Shown: positions 1 through 7,800 of the stretch, piece after piece
Layout: each line of letters begins with the position of its first letter
How positions within the stretch are numbered: the first letter of the stretch is position 1
Source of the DNA: an uncultured Lachnospiraceae bacterium
Lineage (GTDB): Bacteria; Bacillota; Clostridia; Lachnospirales; Lachnospiraceae
DNA length: 59,437 nucleotides
Direction: 5' to 3'
Assembly (NCBI GenBank): GCA_910583835.1
Contig: CAJTYM010000026.1
Span: 1-59,437 of the forward strand
Translations under genes and position numbers: made by a program
Notes under the pieces: model-generated
Told to the model about the DNA's origin: nothing
The model's input: only the letters and a program-made list of their open reading frames with translations
The model's database searches: none

Positions 1-1
1 A

Positions 2-48
2 GAGGTAAGATAACGCCCTCTGCAAAAAAGGTTACGTTATCTTACCTC
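2..48. repeat. 14-bp perfect inverted repeat at the break in the recombinase gene
   Basis: GAGGTAAGATAACG at 2-15 is repeated as its exact reverse complement at 35-48, with a 19-nt loop. The right arm contains the stop codon and the last codons of the recombinase ORF, just where the family's conserved sequence after Gly-Thr-Ser-Phe should begin. It therefore probably marks the end of an inserted element. The rest lies left of the window. Confidence 0.6.
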
Positions 49-234
49 AACAAAGCTTGTTCCTGTATAACCATCATCTACATAGGTATCATATAAAATA
101 AGATTTTCCATCTTTGACACATATTCCGTTAAAAGTTTTCTCTGATTCCCTACACTGTCGCTTTCTTCCTTATCACCATCTTCCCTTGATAACCTGATAT
201 AAACAGCTGCATGAAATAATCCTGATTTCTTCAT
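37..234 (-). pseudogene. Large serine recombinase, N-terminal fragment
   Basis: The 65 residues match the start of the resolvase domain of large serine recombinases (TnpX/TndX type of mobile elements): VYIRLSRED with the presumptive nucleophile serine, SDSVGNQRKLL, and DDGYTGTSF. After GTSF the family continues with a conserved E/N-R-P stretch, but here four unrelated residues (VEVR) are followed by a stop inside an inverted repeat. The rest of the resolvase domain and the whole DNA-binding half are missing. The start ATG overlaps the TGA of the small ORF upstream (ATGA). An intact gene of this family would integrate and excise an element. This copy is almost certainly dead unless the inserted DNA is removed. 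Confidence 0.8.
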
Positions 235-320
235 TCTTTCACCTGTCTAACTGCTGTACCTGTACATAGCATGATACCATAACTTCTTATAATATACACC
301 TCTGCTTCTTTTTTCATCAT
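231..320 (-). CDS. Small ORF (29 aa) coupled to the recombinase
   Basis: This short frame begins MMKKEAEVY and ends in a TGA that overlaps the recombinase ATG. Its own ATG overlaps the TGA of the preceding 43-aa ORF. The double ATGA overlap suggests translational coupling of the three frames. No domain is recognisable. Small ORFs in this position are common in recombination modules of integrative elements, so a role as a small accessory or regulator is possible but unproven. It is too short to judge by composition alone. Confidence 0.4.
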   Translation of the reverse strand: MMKKEAEVYIIRSYGIMLCTGTAVRQVKE

Positions 321-448
321 GCCATATTCCCCTTTCCATCATTCTGATCAAGATGGGATTTAATGATGCGGATAAGCAATTCTTCTGCTGAAATTTTTGA
401 TAAAAACTCTCTTTCCACTGTATATTGGTTTGGTTCCTTCTTTTTCAA
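317..448 (-). CDS. Small conserved-looking ORF (43 aa) of a recombinase module
   Basis: The predicted peptide starts from TTG about 10 nt after a strong AGGAGGG ribosome-binding site and begins LKKKEPNQYTVEREFL. It is charged and soluble, with a helical SAEELLIRIIK segment. The next small ORF overlaps its stop (ATGA), and that in turn overlaps the recombinase, so the three form one tightly packed operon. The strong ribosome site and the coupling are the main evidence that it is real. Its function is unknown; it may be an accessory protein of the mobile element. Confidence 0.5.
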   Translation of the reverse strand: MKKKEPNQYTVEREFLSKISAEELLIRIIKSHLDQNDGKGNMA

Positions 449-640
449 ATTACACTGCCCTCCTAATTTTAACCATTGCTTGTTTTAACATATGCACGTA
501 GGCTTTTCCCATATGTATGCCTATCCGTTCCATCACTGACGCGCAAAATATCAATCGAAAATTTAGAAAAAACAAGGCAGCTAGAACAATTTTTCTATGC
601 GACCTTGCTTTTTATGACATATCTATATTTTTATAAAAAA

Positions 641-1093
641 TTATATTTCAATATCTATTAACTTAATTTTTTCTTCTTTTTTTGAACATTCCATGAACAA
701 TGACCATGCATATTTAAATCCTAATCGAAACATAAGCTCATTATTTTTTGTACAATAACTCAAAATATAATCCTCTAGTTTTCGATAAGCTTTTAACTCC
801 ATATCTCCTACCAAATCCTCTATATCAATATCATTGTGTCTCATTATTAAATCATATTCCCAACTGCTGGCAAATCTCTCATAAATCTCATGGATTTTAT
901 TATCCTCGTCTTCCATTTCCAAGAAAGTTTCTTCCTGTTCCGGCTCACGCCTGCCTATTTTAATTAAAAACTGGCTGTCATCAGATACTGCTATCCCAAA
1001 CAAACTGCTTTTTATCCGTTCCACCTCTATATTAGGCATATCTGCCTCTTTCATTCCCTTTAATAGCATATCTGCAAATTTTTCAATATCCAT
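641..1093 (-). CDS. Hypothetical acidic protein (150 aa)
   Basis: I do not recognise the family. The protein is acidic, with no signal peptide or membrane segment. It has a Glu/Asp-rich middle (residues about 50-65) and a helical C-terminus containing FRLGFKYAWSLFMEC, a pattern seen in small helical proteins of Clostridia phages and integrative elements. The start ATG follows an AAAGGTGAT ribosome site. It sits in AT-rich DNA between a broken recombinase and an XRE repressor, so it is probably accessory cargo. Confidence 0.6.
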   Translation of the reverse strand: MDIEKFADMLLKGMKEADMPNIEVERIKSSLFGIAVSDDSQFLIKIGRREPEQEETFLEMEDEDNKIHEIYERFASSWEYDLIMRHNDIDIEDLVGDMELKAYRKLEDYILSYCTKNNELMFRLGFKYAWSLFMECSKKEEKIKLIDIEI

Positions 1094-1205
1094 ATCATCA
1101 CCTTTTCCTCTACTTTAATGTAACCTCTGTGCAATTTCTTGTCTTAAGCCATCTGACCTATATTTTTCCCCATAATCAGTTACTCTAGTTTCAGATTTTC
1201 AAATT

Positions 1206-1227
1206 AAAAACAGCCCGACAAAGGCTG
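1206..1227 (-). terminator. Intrinsic terminator of the first XRE gene
   Basis: On the minus strand CAGCC-TTTGTCG-GGCTG is followed by TTTTT, 5 nt after the stop of the XRE gene. The stem is short (5 bp, extendable), but the position is right. Confidence 0.6.
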
Positions 1228-1232
1228 CTCTT

Positions 1233-1556
1233 TCACCGCATATCTATAATACTACTCACAATTTTTTCTATGGCTGCTTTTTCTTTTACGGATAACTTTT
1301 CCCATGTATTGAGAACCTTTATCTGTTCTTCTGACAAATCCGGGTATTTATCATCCATTGTAAAAAACTGGGCTAATGTAATACCAAATCCCTCACACAC
1401 TTTCTCCAACGTAGTGATTCTTGGCACATTTCCTTCATTTATTAACGTTGATATTGAGGATTGCGTCATCCCCGCCCTCTTTGCCAATTCGTATTGGCTC
1501 ATATTCTTTTTCAGACACAACTCTTTTATTCGTTCAGCCACAAAATACTCAATCAA
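1233..1556 (-). CDS. XRE-family transcriptional regulator, copy A
   Basis: A single N-terminal helix-turn-helix of the Cro/C1 (XRE) type spans about residues 5-65: RIKELCLKKNMSQYELAKRAGMTQ, SSISTLINEGNVPRI, then TLEKVCEGFGITLAQFF. A short helical tail (LSEEQIKVLNTWEKLSVKEKAAIEKI) probably dimerises it. The TTG start at 1556 is preferred because AAGGAG lies 11 nt upstream and the paralogue at 3218-3541 has TTG in the same place; a GTG 12 nt further upstream overlaps the ribosome site. A 13-bp palindrome 32 nt upstream of the start is a likely autoregulatory operator. Its target genes are unknown. Confidence 0.9.
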   Translation of the reverse strand: MIEYFVAERIKELCLKKNMSQYELAKRAGMTQSSISTLINEGNVPRITTLEKVCEGFGITLAQFFTMDDKYPDLSEEQIKVLNTWEKLSVKEKAAIEKIVSSIIDMR

Positions 1557-1587
1557 GCACCAATACACTCCTTAACTTATATCCTAT

Positions 1588-1600
1588 GGTTATCATAACC
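1588..1600. promoter_or_regulatory. Operator-like palindrome upstream of XRE copy A
   Basis: GGTTATCATAACC is a perfect odd palindrome (6+1+6) 32 nt upstream of the TTG start. A diverged form lies at almost the same distance (31 nt) upstream of the paralogous XRE gene. Conserved placement suggests an autoregulatory operator. Confidence 0.5.
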
Positions 1601-1876
1601 TTTTAAGCGGCAATATATCAGCTCTTTAAATTAGATATATTAATTTTTAGTTTTCCGTAGTATTGAGATAAAAAAAGAAAAGCTCTTTGCTTTTAAGGGA
1701 TTCCCATCTGCTATTGATTCAATTACAATATGTTTGATATATCAGCCTCCTTCTTTTTGTTTGCCTAAAAGATAAATGCTACATTTTGTTTGCAGTTAAA
1801 ATATATGGTACACTATTTTACCACGCTTGTCTATAAAAATCTTGTGACTTTCTTCACAAAAAATCTAGTTATCAAT

Positions 1877-1905
1877 TCGACAATTAAATCATCTTATGGT
1901 AAAAT
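1877..1905 (+). promoter_or_regulatory. Sigma-A-type promoter of the NPCBM-like gene
   Basis: TCGACA, a 17-bp spacer and TAAAAT lie about 30 nt upstream of the GAGAGGAG ribosome site of the gene at 1937. Confidence 0.6.
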
Positions 1906-1936
1906 ATAAATAAATTACAAATGAGAGGAGAAAATT

Positions 1937-2812
1937 ATGGAAAATAACGGAGGAACAATAGCAATAATAGTAGCATTAATTGGAATGATCGCTACTATAG
2001 CTGCTGCTATTATCGGAGCAAAATGGGGAAAAGATAATGTAACCGTAATAGCTCAAATTGATGGAAAGAATGTTGTACTTAACAACGAAGATGTTAAGGA
2101 TATGGCAAAGGAGAACGAACAATTAAACAATGAAATTTTAGAATATAAGAAAGAAATAGAAGAATTAAAAAGCCAAAGCGAAGATTTGGCATCACAATTA
2201 GGTTTTGCTACTGGGGAATTAAACAATATTCCGACGATAGAATATAAAAATTTGGGGCTTTCTATAGATGGAGAAGAAAAAACTATTGACAAAAATAAAT
2301 CCTCGCTTTTGATAAATGGAAAGAAATACTATTCAAAAGATTTTGTAGAAAATTTACTACCTTCCAATAAGTCAGCAATAGAAAAAGACAATATCCTTTA
2401 TGTTGGAAAAATCATAAAGGAAAAATCAAATTTGTTTGATAAGCAAATGATAGATATGTCAGGAAGAGACTTTTTACACATAGAAGATAATGTTAAAGAT
2501 ACATATGGAAATATTCATGATAAGGCAGTAATATTTAATTATGGAGATATCAGCGTAACACATAATGCAAATAGAGAATATACAAAATTAAAATGCGTAT
2601 TGGCTGTACTAGATGAAAAATCTGGCGGGGGAATAATACAAATTGAATCAGAACAAGGAATTTTATATACATCGGAAGAAATTTTAAGCACAACCGAACC
2701 AGTTGAAATTGATATTCCAATAAACTATGCTTCTTCCATAACAATTAGACAAATAAGCGAAGGGTGGACTTATAATATTGTTACAGATGCAGTTTTATAC
2801 AATGAGGATTAA
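1937..2812 (+). CDS. Membrane-anchored coiled-coil protein with NPCBM-like C-terminal domain
   Basis: Residues 7-27 form one hydrophobic segment with no cleavage site (a membrane anchor). A charged coiled coil follows at about 55-100 (ENEQLNNEILEYKKEIEELKSQ). The C-terminal part (about 150-290) resembles the NPCBM/NEW2 beta-sandwich: YTKLKCVLAVLDE, a conserved-looking GGIIQIE strand and a final ITIRQISEGWTYNIVTDAVLY strand. That fold often binds carbohydrate, but it also appears as a surface module in accessory genes of Clostridia. The gene has its own promoter and a strong GAGAGGAG site, and it is the only plus-strand gene in this accessory block. It lies between two near-identical XRE repressor genes. 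Its function is unknown. Confidence 0.75.
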   Translation: MENNGGTIAIIVALIGMIATIAAAIIGAKWGKDNVTVIAQIDGKNVVLNNEDVKDMAKENEQLNNEILEYKKEIEELKSQSEDLASQLGFATGELNNIPTIEYKNLGLSIDGEEKTIDKNKSSLLINGKKYYSKDFVENLLPSNKSAIEKDNILYVGKIIKEKSNLFDKQMIDMSGRDFLHIEDNVKDTYGNIHDKAVIFNYGDISVTHNANREYTKLKCVLAVLDEKSGGGIIQIESEQGILYTSEEILSTTEPVEIDIPINYASSITIRQISEGWTYNIVTDAVLYNED

Positions 2813-3217
2813 AGAGTATACACCCAATTTTTTCAATAACAAAATCTAGTATGAATACTTAAATTAATAAATCATGCAAAAGTTCTTTAACTTAAAATAG
2901 CGCCAAATCTTTGGGATAACACTACTACACAAAAACATTTCAAAGAAACGGTGCTAATTTTAGCTTAGACTAAATCACCTAAAATGAACAGATACAACAT
3001 CAATTTCTAACGCAATGTAAAATCAATACTTTCTAGTTTCAATAATGGTAAAATCACGGTATTTACAGAGTTTAGTGACTTCTACCCCATCTTTTAGAAT
3101 AACGATAGAAAACAAAGACGCAAAAACATCCCTTATTTTTTCCCAATATCGACAAATAATTCCGCTAAATAAAATCCTATTTTTTCACCTAAAACATCCT
3201 CAACATATTCTGTTCTA
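2813..3217. other. 405-bp AT-rich stretch without a gene
   Basis: No frame has a ribosome-binding site or recognisable product, and I see no clear hairpin terminator. Homology to the copy A region resumes only at about 3222, at the shared 3' end of the XRE genes. Confidence 0.6.
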
Positions 3218-3541
3218 TCACCGCATATCTATAATACTGCCCACGATTTTTTCTATAGCCGTCTTTTCTTTCACAGATAGCTTTTCCCATGTATCAAGAA
3301 CTTTCAACTGTTCTTCTGACAAATCCGGATACTTGCCGTCCATTGCAAAGAATTGGGCTAACGTAATACCGAACCCATTGCACACTTTCTCTAAAGTAGT
3401 GATTCTGGGCACATTCCCTTCATTCAGCAGAGTTGAAATAGAGGACTGAGTCATCCCCGCCCTCTTTGCCAGTTCATACTGGCTCATATTCTTTTTCAGA
3501 CACAATTCTTTTATTCGCTTAGATACTATATTTCCAATCAA
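3218..3541 (-). CDS. XRE-family transcriptional regulator, copy B
   Basis: The protein is a close paralogue of the regulator at 1233-1556: the same length, the same helix-turn-helix (RIKELCLKKNMSQYELAKRAGMTQ) and only scattered substitutions, such as L for I in the STLLNEG turn. The TTG start at 3541 aligns with that of copy A and has AAGGGG upstream. The sequence past the stop also matches for about 50 nt, so a whole unit was duplicated. The upstream palindrome has diverged more than the recognition helix. The two proteins may therefore share a DNA site or compete for it. Confidence 0.9.
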   Translation of the reverse strand: MIGNIVSKRIKELCLKKNMSQYELAKRAGMTQSSISTLLNEGNVPRITTLEKVCNGFGITLAQFFAMDGKYPDLSEEQLKVLDTWEKLSVKEKTAIEKIVGSIIDMR

Positions 3542-3571
3542 CCGATGACACACCCCTTAACCTAATTATGC

Positions 3572-3584
3572 AATTATCATTACC
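3572..3584. promoter_or_regulatory. Diverged operator-like site upstream of XRE copy B
   Basis: AATTATCATTACC is at the same distance (31 nt) from the start as the perfect GGTTATCATAACC palindrome of copy A, keeping the TTATCAT core and the right half ACC. Confidence 0.4.
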
Positions 3585-3658
3585 TTTTTGGGGTAAATAT
3601 ATTAGTTCTCTATATTGTATATTATAATATGGCATTTAACGTATTTTTAACAAATCTT

Positions 3659-4012
3659 TTATTGTTTCTTCATAGAGCCTATGCTGTCAAAATAAGAGTG
3701 CAATAAATTATTCAAGATGCTTAATTCGTTAGGCGTAAGTTTTTTTATTTTATCCAATACATCTTCATATATTTCATCTGCATTTTCCACTTGTCCAATC
3801 TCTCCTAACTCCTGCGACAGCAAATACTCCGGCGATGCCTGTAAAACATTGCATATGTCTACAAAAAGTTTAAGACTTGGTAGACGTACTCCTGATTCAA
3901 TCTGCCGGATATGCCCCGAATAAACATTACACATATTGGCTAACTTTTCTGATGTTATTTTCTTGGATTTCCGCAAGCCCGCTATTTTCTTCCCCAATAC
4001 CCTGTTTTTCAT
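3659..4012 (-). CDS. XRE-family transcriptional regulator
   Basis: An N-terminal XRE helix-turn-helix (LGKKIAGLRKSKKITSEKLANM, then SGHIRQIESGVRLPSLKLFVDIC) is followed by a helical tail rich in acidic residues (GEIGQVENADEIYEDVLDKIKKL). The start at 4012 is chosen because GAGGA lies 6 nt upstream; an ATG 18 nt further upstream has no site. It is read in the same direction as the two XRE genes on either side and is not closely related to copies A and B. It is probably a repressor controlling a mobile element or an accessory gene; the target is unknown. Confidence 0.85.
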   Translation of the reverse strand: MKNRVLGKKIAGLRKSKKITSEKLANMCNVYSGHIRQIESGVRLPSLKLFVDICNVLQASPEYLLSQELGEIGQVENADEIYEDVLDKIKKLTPNELSILNNLLHSYFDSIGSMKKQ

Positions 4013-4074
4013 TTTTCTTCCTCGTTTCATAGCTTATAAACAGCAGGATATTCGTTCTGTCATTAAAACCGCCC

Positions 4075-4317
4075 TTACTCAATTTCCTGCTCCAAACCAT
4101 CAAAAATATCCGCCGAAAAAAATTCTTTTAATGTGATTTCCAATCCATCACACAATTTTGCAACCGTTACTATGCCGGGGTTTTCTGTATGACCATAAAT
4201 TATATTCTTTAGAGTTGTCGGCGGCACAGCAGAAATTGTTGCCAGATAGTTAATCGTAATGTTTTGGTTCTCTGCCAATTCCAAAATACGCAGTACAACC
4301 GCCTCTCTTGATTTCAT
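4075..4317 (-). CDS. Small helix-turn-helix regulator (80 aa)
   Basis: The sequence has the length and pattern of a minimal XRE/Cro repressor: AVVLRILELAENQNITINYLA, then SAVPPTTLKNIIYG (recognition helix region) and GIVTVAKLCDGLEITLKEFF. The start at 4317 is chosen because GGAGGTGG ends 5 nt upstream; the longer frame to 4335 would begin inside that site's leader. It lies 62 nt upstream of the XRE gene at 3659-4012 and may be transcribed with it. It is the fourth helix-turn-helix gene in about 3 kb. Confidence 0.85.
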   Translation of the reverse strand: MKSREAVVLRILELAENQNITINYLATISAVPPTTLKNIIYGHTENPGIVTVAKLCDGLEITLKEFFSADIFDGLEQEIE

Positions 4318-4423
4318 TTGTCCACCTCCGTCCATATATGGACTACAAAATCATTGTACGGTATTTTCCTTTTTCATGTAGACCGAAAACGGACGATTTA
4401 CAATGCATTTTACTGCCGAAACT

Positions 4424-4555
4424 TTAAAGGTTCAATATGTAAATGAAAAGGAATAGATACGCAGTTCCACAATATATGCATATAGCGGCATCTTTAGTGT
4501 TTTCAATTTCCAAATCTGCCTCGCAATTTGTACATTTAGCTGGTACTAACGGCAT
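4424..4555 (-). pseudogene. Truncated zinc-ribbon protein
   Basis: After AGAGGAC and an ATG at 4555 the frame reads MPLVPAKCTNCEADLEIEN and then CIYCG, a CxxC...CxxC zinc-ribbon typical of the N-terminus of longer Clostridia proteins that start almost identically. Here the frame goes into a short hydrophobic run (LFLFIYILNL) and stops after 43 residues, so the main domain is missing. It is probably a decaying remnant. A real 43-aa peptide cannot be excluded because the ribosome site is intact. Confidence 0.6.
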
Positions 4556-4720
4556 AAACAATCGTCCTCTTTATTCATAAATAAGATTATTCGCTCATAT
4601 ATTTTTTAAAAAATATAACAGCCGCTCCTTTATGGGAAATGGCTATGTATTGTAAAACTATTGATACCGTATGAAACAGCCGAATGGCACAACAGTCTCA
4701 AAGAGTGTCCTTAGATATAC

Positions 4721-4748
4721 AAAAAAGACGAGCCATCACTGACCCGCC
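4721..4748 (-). terminator. Intrinsic terminator of the PD-(D/E)XK gene
   Basis: On the minus strand GGCGGGTC pairs with GGCTCGTC (8 pairs, three of them G-U) around a 6-nt loop, followed by six T. It lies about 50 nt past the stop of the nuclease gene. Confidence 0.65.
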
Positions 4749-4796
4749 TAAATATCTCAACTTTATTCCACATATTGCTCTTTTTCTCAATATTTG

Positions 4797-5600
4797 CTAA
4801 AATTTTTTGGATAAAACAGCCCTATCCTCATCTGGGATTTTTAAAATAGACATTGCCTGCTCTGCTGTCATCTTCATAGCTTCCATTAGATTTTTAATAT
4901 GCTCAAATGAATTATCAATTCTTTCCCTGTTAATTCTTTCCTCCATTGCCTTACTCATTTGACTTCGCCCTCCTTCCGTCTCTTTGAAATGCCTTACCGA
5001 CTTTGCAAGTTCCTGATAAAACATATCGACTGCACTTGTACAGCGGAAATCATGCATCAGTTTCCCTACGGGGTCACTATCATTTTTATAGCTGCCATTC
5101 ACGTAAATAATATGCGCGCCATCCCCAAATAATGCCCCTGATTCTTGTATCGTCCTTTCCACATGATATAGCGGCAATCCCATTTTCATATAGTCATTCT
5201 TTGTAATAAATATCACATAGGATTCATGAATTTCCTTGAATTTCTGCTTTTCTTTCAGCATCTTCGTATCTAACATGCTGCTGTGAAATCTGGCTCTGTG
5301 AACGTCTGCCCCAGCATTCTCATTCTGTACTTCAATATCATACACTTTTCCGTCAGAATCCTTGGCATAAATATCGAGCTTAATAGAGCGTCCTCCTGTG
5401 ACCGGATTCTTATACTCCCTCTGCGCCACCACTTCCGTCACTTCCATATCGTTCCTGCCAAGAATAATGTTTAAGAGAAGCTCCGTTGCCTCCGTATTTC
5501 TGTCAAACACGATTGTCATAAGCTCGTCATCCAGAAGGGTAAATCCTTCCAACATCTCTAAATTTTCTTCCTCACCATTTAGCTTTACTGCATCACTCAA
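4797..5600 (-). CDS. Rpn-type PD-(D/E)XK nuclease family transposase
   Basis: The 267-aa protein matches the PD-(D/E)XK family transposase group (Rpn/PDDEXK_2). It has an N-terminal LLDDELMTIVFDRN segment, the nuclease core around GGRSIKLDIYAKDSDGKVYDIEVQ (residues about 68-93, with Asp and the E-x-Q acidic pair), then RARFHSSMLDTKML and YVIFITKNDYM. The C-terminus is helical and charged (ERINRERIDNSFEHIKNLMEA). Proteins of this family promote recA-independent recombination or remain as domesticated copies. The likely start is TTG at 5600 behind GAGGGTG. No terminal repeats are visible, so it is not an obvious mobile unit. Confidence 0.85.
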   Translation of the reverse strand: MSDAVKLNGEEENLEMLEGFTLLDDELMTIVFDRNTEATELLLNIILGRNDMEVTEVVAQREYKNPVTGGRSIKLDIYAKDSDGKVYDIEVQNENAGADVHRARFHSSMLDTKMLKEKQKFKEIHESYVIFITKNDYMKMGLPLYHVERTIQESGALFGDGAHIIYVNGSYKNDSDPVGKLMHDFRCTSAVDMFYQELAKSVRHFKETEGGRSQMSKAMEERINRERIDNSFEHIKNLMEAMKMTAEQAMSILKIPDEDRAVLSKKF

Positions 5601-5892
5601 ACACTCACCCTCTTTCTTGTTATCGGCTTATTCATATTATAACTTCTGTTACAGCTTTCAGCAACACTAATTCTGGCTTATCTAAGATAAGGCTTGTCCC
5701 CTCACACATGGATACAAGTACAGCAGCTTCCTTTCTCTGCATATCTCACTATTTACCTGCGCAACTAAGAGCCGCCATGCCCGGCATCCAATATAATTGT
5801 CGCAGCCATAGCTCCTCCATGGTTTTTCTTTTATACTATGCAAGGGATATAAATCCGTTCGCCTGACATTCCTCCTTTACGGTAATGCCGTA

Positions 5893-6504
5893 TCATTCCC
5901 ATTCTTCAATGCTCTCTTCTGATATAAAATCATACTCATCATCCATAAGCATCTGCAAATATTCGTCAAAATTCTCTGCTACAACTGCCAGTTCATCCGG
6001 ATCGTGAAGAAAACGCAGGACTTGCCCCTTTTTTCCCTTTGCCGAGGGGGAAAAATCAATAAAAAGCTGTGATGTCCCTCCATTGTTCACGCAATCTGAA
6101 AAATGCAGCCAGCGCAGCTTATCAAGATCATCGCAAACACCCTCATCTACCGGAATATCGTCATATTCCCGGTTAATCAGATAATCCCCCCACGTCCGAA
6201 AACCATCTTTCGTATCCAGCATCTGCCTGGCAGATAATAAGAAATAGGGATATTCCTCCATATCAGAACCTAAGAAAAGTAACGCAACTTTTTCTTCCGC
6301 ATATTTTCTCCAATATGTCCCATCTACGATTTCTAATAATTGCAGCAAGCTGTCAGGAATATCAGGATATAACGCTCTTAATTCTTCCATATCTTCTTTA
6401 CTTGCTCCATGCATTACTTCCTCAAAACTATTCCATTGTTTTGCTCCACCATTTTCATAATATGCCTTTTTTAATCCCTCAACATACTTCTGCGCAATAT
6501 TCAT
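5893..6504 (-). CDS. SMI1/KNR4 (SUKH) family protein
   Basis: The protein has the SUKH-1 pattern: ELRALYPDIPDSLLQLLEIVDGTYW near residue 45, an internal LFLGSDMEEYPYFLLS, then LHFSDCVNNGGTSQLFIDFSP and an acidic C-terminus (FDEYLQMLMDDEYDF). In bacteria SUKH proteins are mostly immunity proteins that neutralise secreted or contact-dependent toxins, and the family also occurs as orphan immunity genes. No toxin gene is next to it. It starts 12 nt after hflX behind GGAGGGA, so it is probably co-transcribed with hflX. The toxin it would act on is unknown. Confidence 0.85.
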   Translation of the reverse strand: MNIAQKYVEGLKKAYYENGGAKQWNSFEEVMHGASKEDMEELRALYPDIPDSLLQLLEIVDGTYWRKYAEEKVALLFLGSDMEEYPYFLLSARQMLDTKDGFRTWGDYLINREYDDIPVDEGVCDDLDKLRWLHFSDCVNNGGTSQLFIDFSPSAKGKKGQVLRFLHDPDELAVVAENFDEYLQMLMDDEYDFISEESIEEWE

Positions 6505-6516
6505 ATATGTCCCTCC

Positions 6517-7776
6517 TTACTGCAGCTTCCCGCTTAAGTTCTGGTACATCTCCACCGGCACGAACGCCCGCACATAGATGCCGTCTTCACGGTACTCCTC
6601 CTCAACAAGCTCCCCATATTTGCGGATTGCAGAAATCTGACCGCCTACATCATAGGGGAAGGTCCCTTCCAGAAATTGCTTATCTTCACGCAGAACTTCT
6701 TCCAGAATTTCTTTCAGCTGTTCCAAACCAGTTCCAGTTGCAGCGGAAATCTTCAAGGTATAATCTGCCTTAAAATCCTTCATATTTTCCTGCTCCTGCA
6801 ATTTATCCTGCTTGTTAAACAGCGTAATGACCTTCTTACCGCTAACTCCCAGATTCTGCAATGTCTCATAGACTATCTGCATCTGTTTCTCCCGCTGGGG
6901 ATTCGAGGCATCGACTACATGGATAATCAAATCTGCATACTTTGCCTCCTCCAATGTGCTGCGGAATGCCTCAATCAGATGATGCGGGAGTTTGCGGATA
7001 AAACCTACGGTATCCGTAAGCAAAATCTCCTGCCCGCTGTCAAGCTTTAACTTCCGTGTCGTAGGGTCCAGTGTGGCAAACAGCTTGTCCTCCTCCAGGA
7101 CGCCCGCGCCCGTCAAGCGGTTTAACAATGTGGACTTCCCAGCATTCGTATAACCAACGATTGCCGCCACTTTCGTATGGTTGCGGCTCCTCTGTCCCCT
7201 GTTGACCTCACGGTGCTGGCGCACTTCCTCCAACTCCCTTTTCAGTTGGGAAATGCGGGTCTTGATCAGTCGCCGGTCCATCTCCAGCTTCTTTTCCCCC
7301 GGTCCCCTGGTACCAATACCGCCGCCCAGGCGGGAAAGCGAAGTCCCCAACCCTGTCAGGCGGCTCAGGCGGTAACGCAGCTGCGCCAGTTCCACTTGGA
7401 TTTTGCCTTCGCTGGTGGAAGCCCTTGCTGCAAAAATATCCAAAATAACCAACGTCCTATCCATGACCTTGCAGTCCAGTTCTTTTTCCATGTTCCGAAG
7501 CTGGGCAGGCGAGAGCTCATCATCGCAAATTATCCCATCTGCCTGCAAGTCAGAAATCATTTGACGGATTTCCTGCAATTTGCCGCTTCCGACATAAGTG
7601 CCAGGATGGATATTCGCCCTCCCCTGCACCGTCATCCCCACAACTTCGGCGCCCGCCGTCTCTGCCAGTTCCGCCAGTTCCGTCATGGAATCCTCGGTGT
7701 CATCTCCCTCGCGGAAGCTGACGCCCACAAGAATTACCTTTTCTTCAATTTTCTCTACCTTAAAAGATTCTGCCAT
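6517..7776 (-). CDS. hflX: GTPase HflX
   Basis: HflX is a ribosome-associated GTPase that splits stalled or stressed ribosomes. The 419 residues have the usual order: an N-terminal HflX domain (EVVGMTVQGRANIHPGTYVGSGKL and the glycine-rich RLGGGIGTRGPGEKKLE), a coiled-coil linker, and the G domain with G1 GYTNAGKSTLLNRL, G3 DTVGFIRKLP and G4 NKQD. The ATG follows GGCAGGAGG by 6 nt. It lies 24 nt downstream of the small nuclease gene of the restriction-like island and 12 nt upstream of the SUKH gene, so readthrough from the restriction operon is possible. Confidence 0.97.
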   Translation of the reverse strand: MAESFKVEKIEEKVILVGVSFREGDDTEDSMTELAELAETAGAEVVGMTVQGRANIHPGTYVGSGKLQEIRQMISDLQADGIICDDELSPAQLRNMEKELDCKVMDRTLVILDIFAARASTSEGKIQVELAQLRYRLSRLTGLGTSLSRLGGGIGTRGPGEKKLEMDRRLIKTRISQLKRELEEVRQHREVNRGQRSRNHTKVAAIVGYTNAGKSTLLNRLTGAGVLEEDKLFATLDPTTRKLKLDSGQEILLTDTVGFIRKLPHHLIEAFRSTLEEAKYADLIIHVVDASNPQREKQMQIVYETLQNLGVSGKKVITLFNKQDKLQEQENMKDFKADYTLKISAATGTGLEQLKEILEEVLREDKQFLEGTFPYDVGGQISAIRKYGELVEEEYREDGIYVRAFVPVEMYQNLSGKLQ

Positions 7777-7800
7777 AGAATGCCTCCTGCCGTCTAATAT

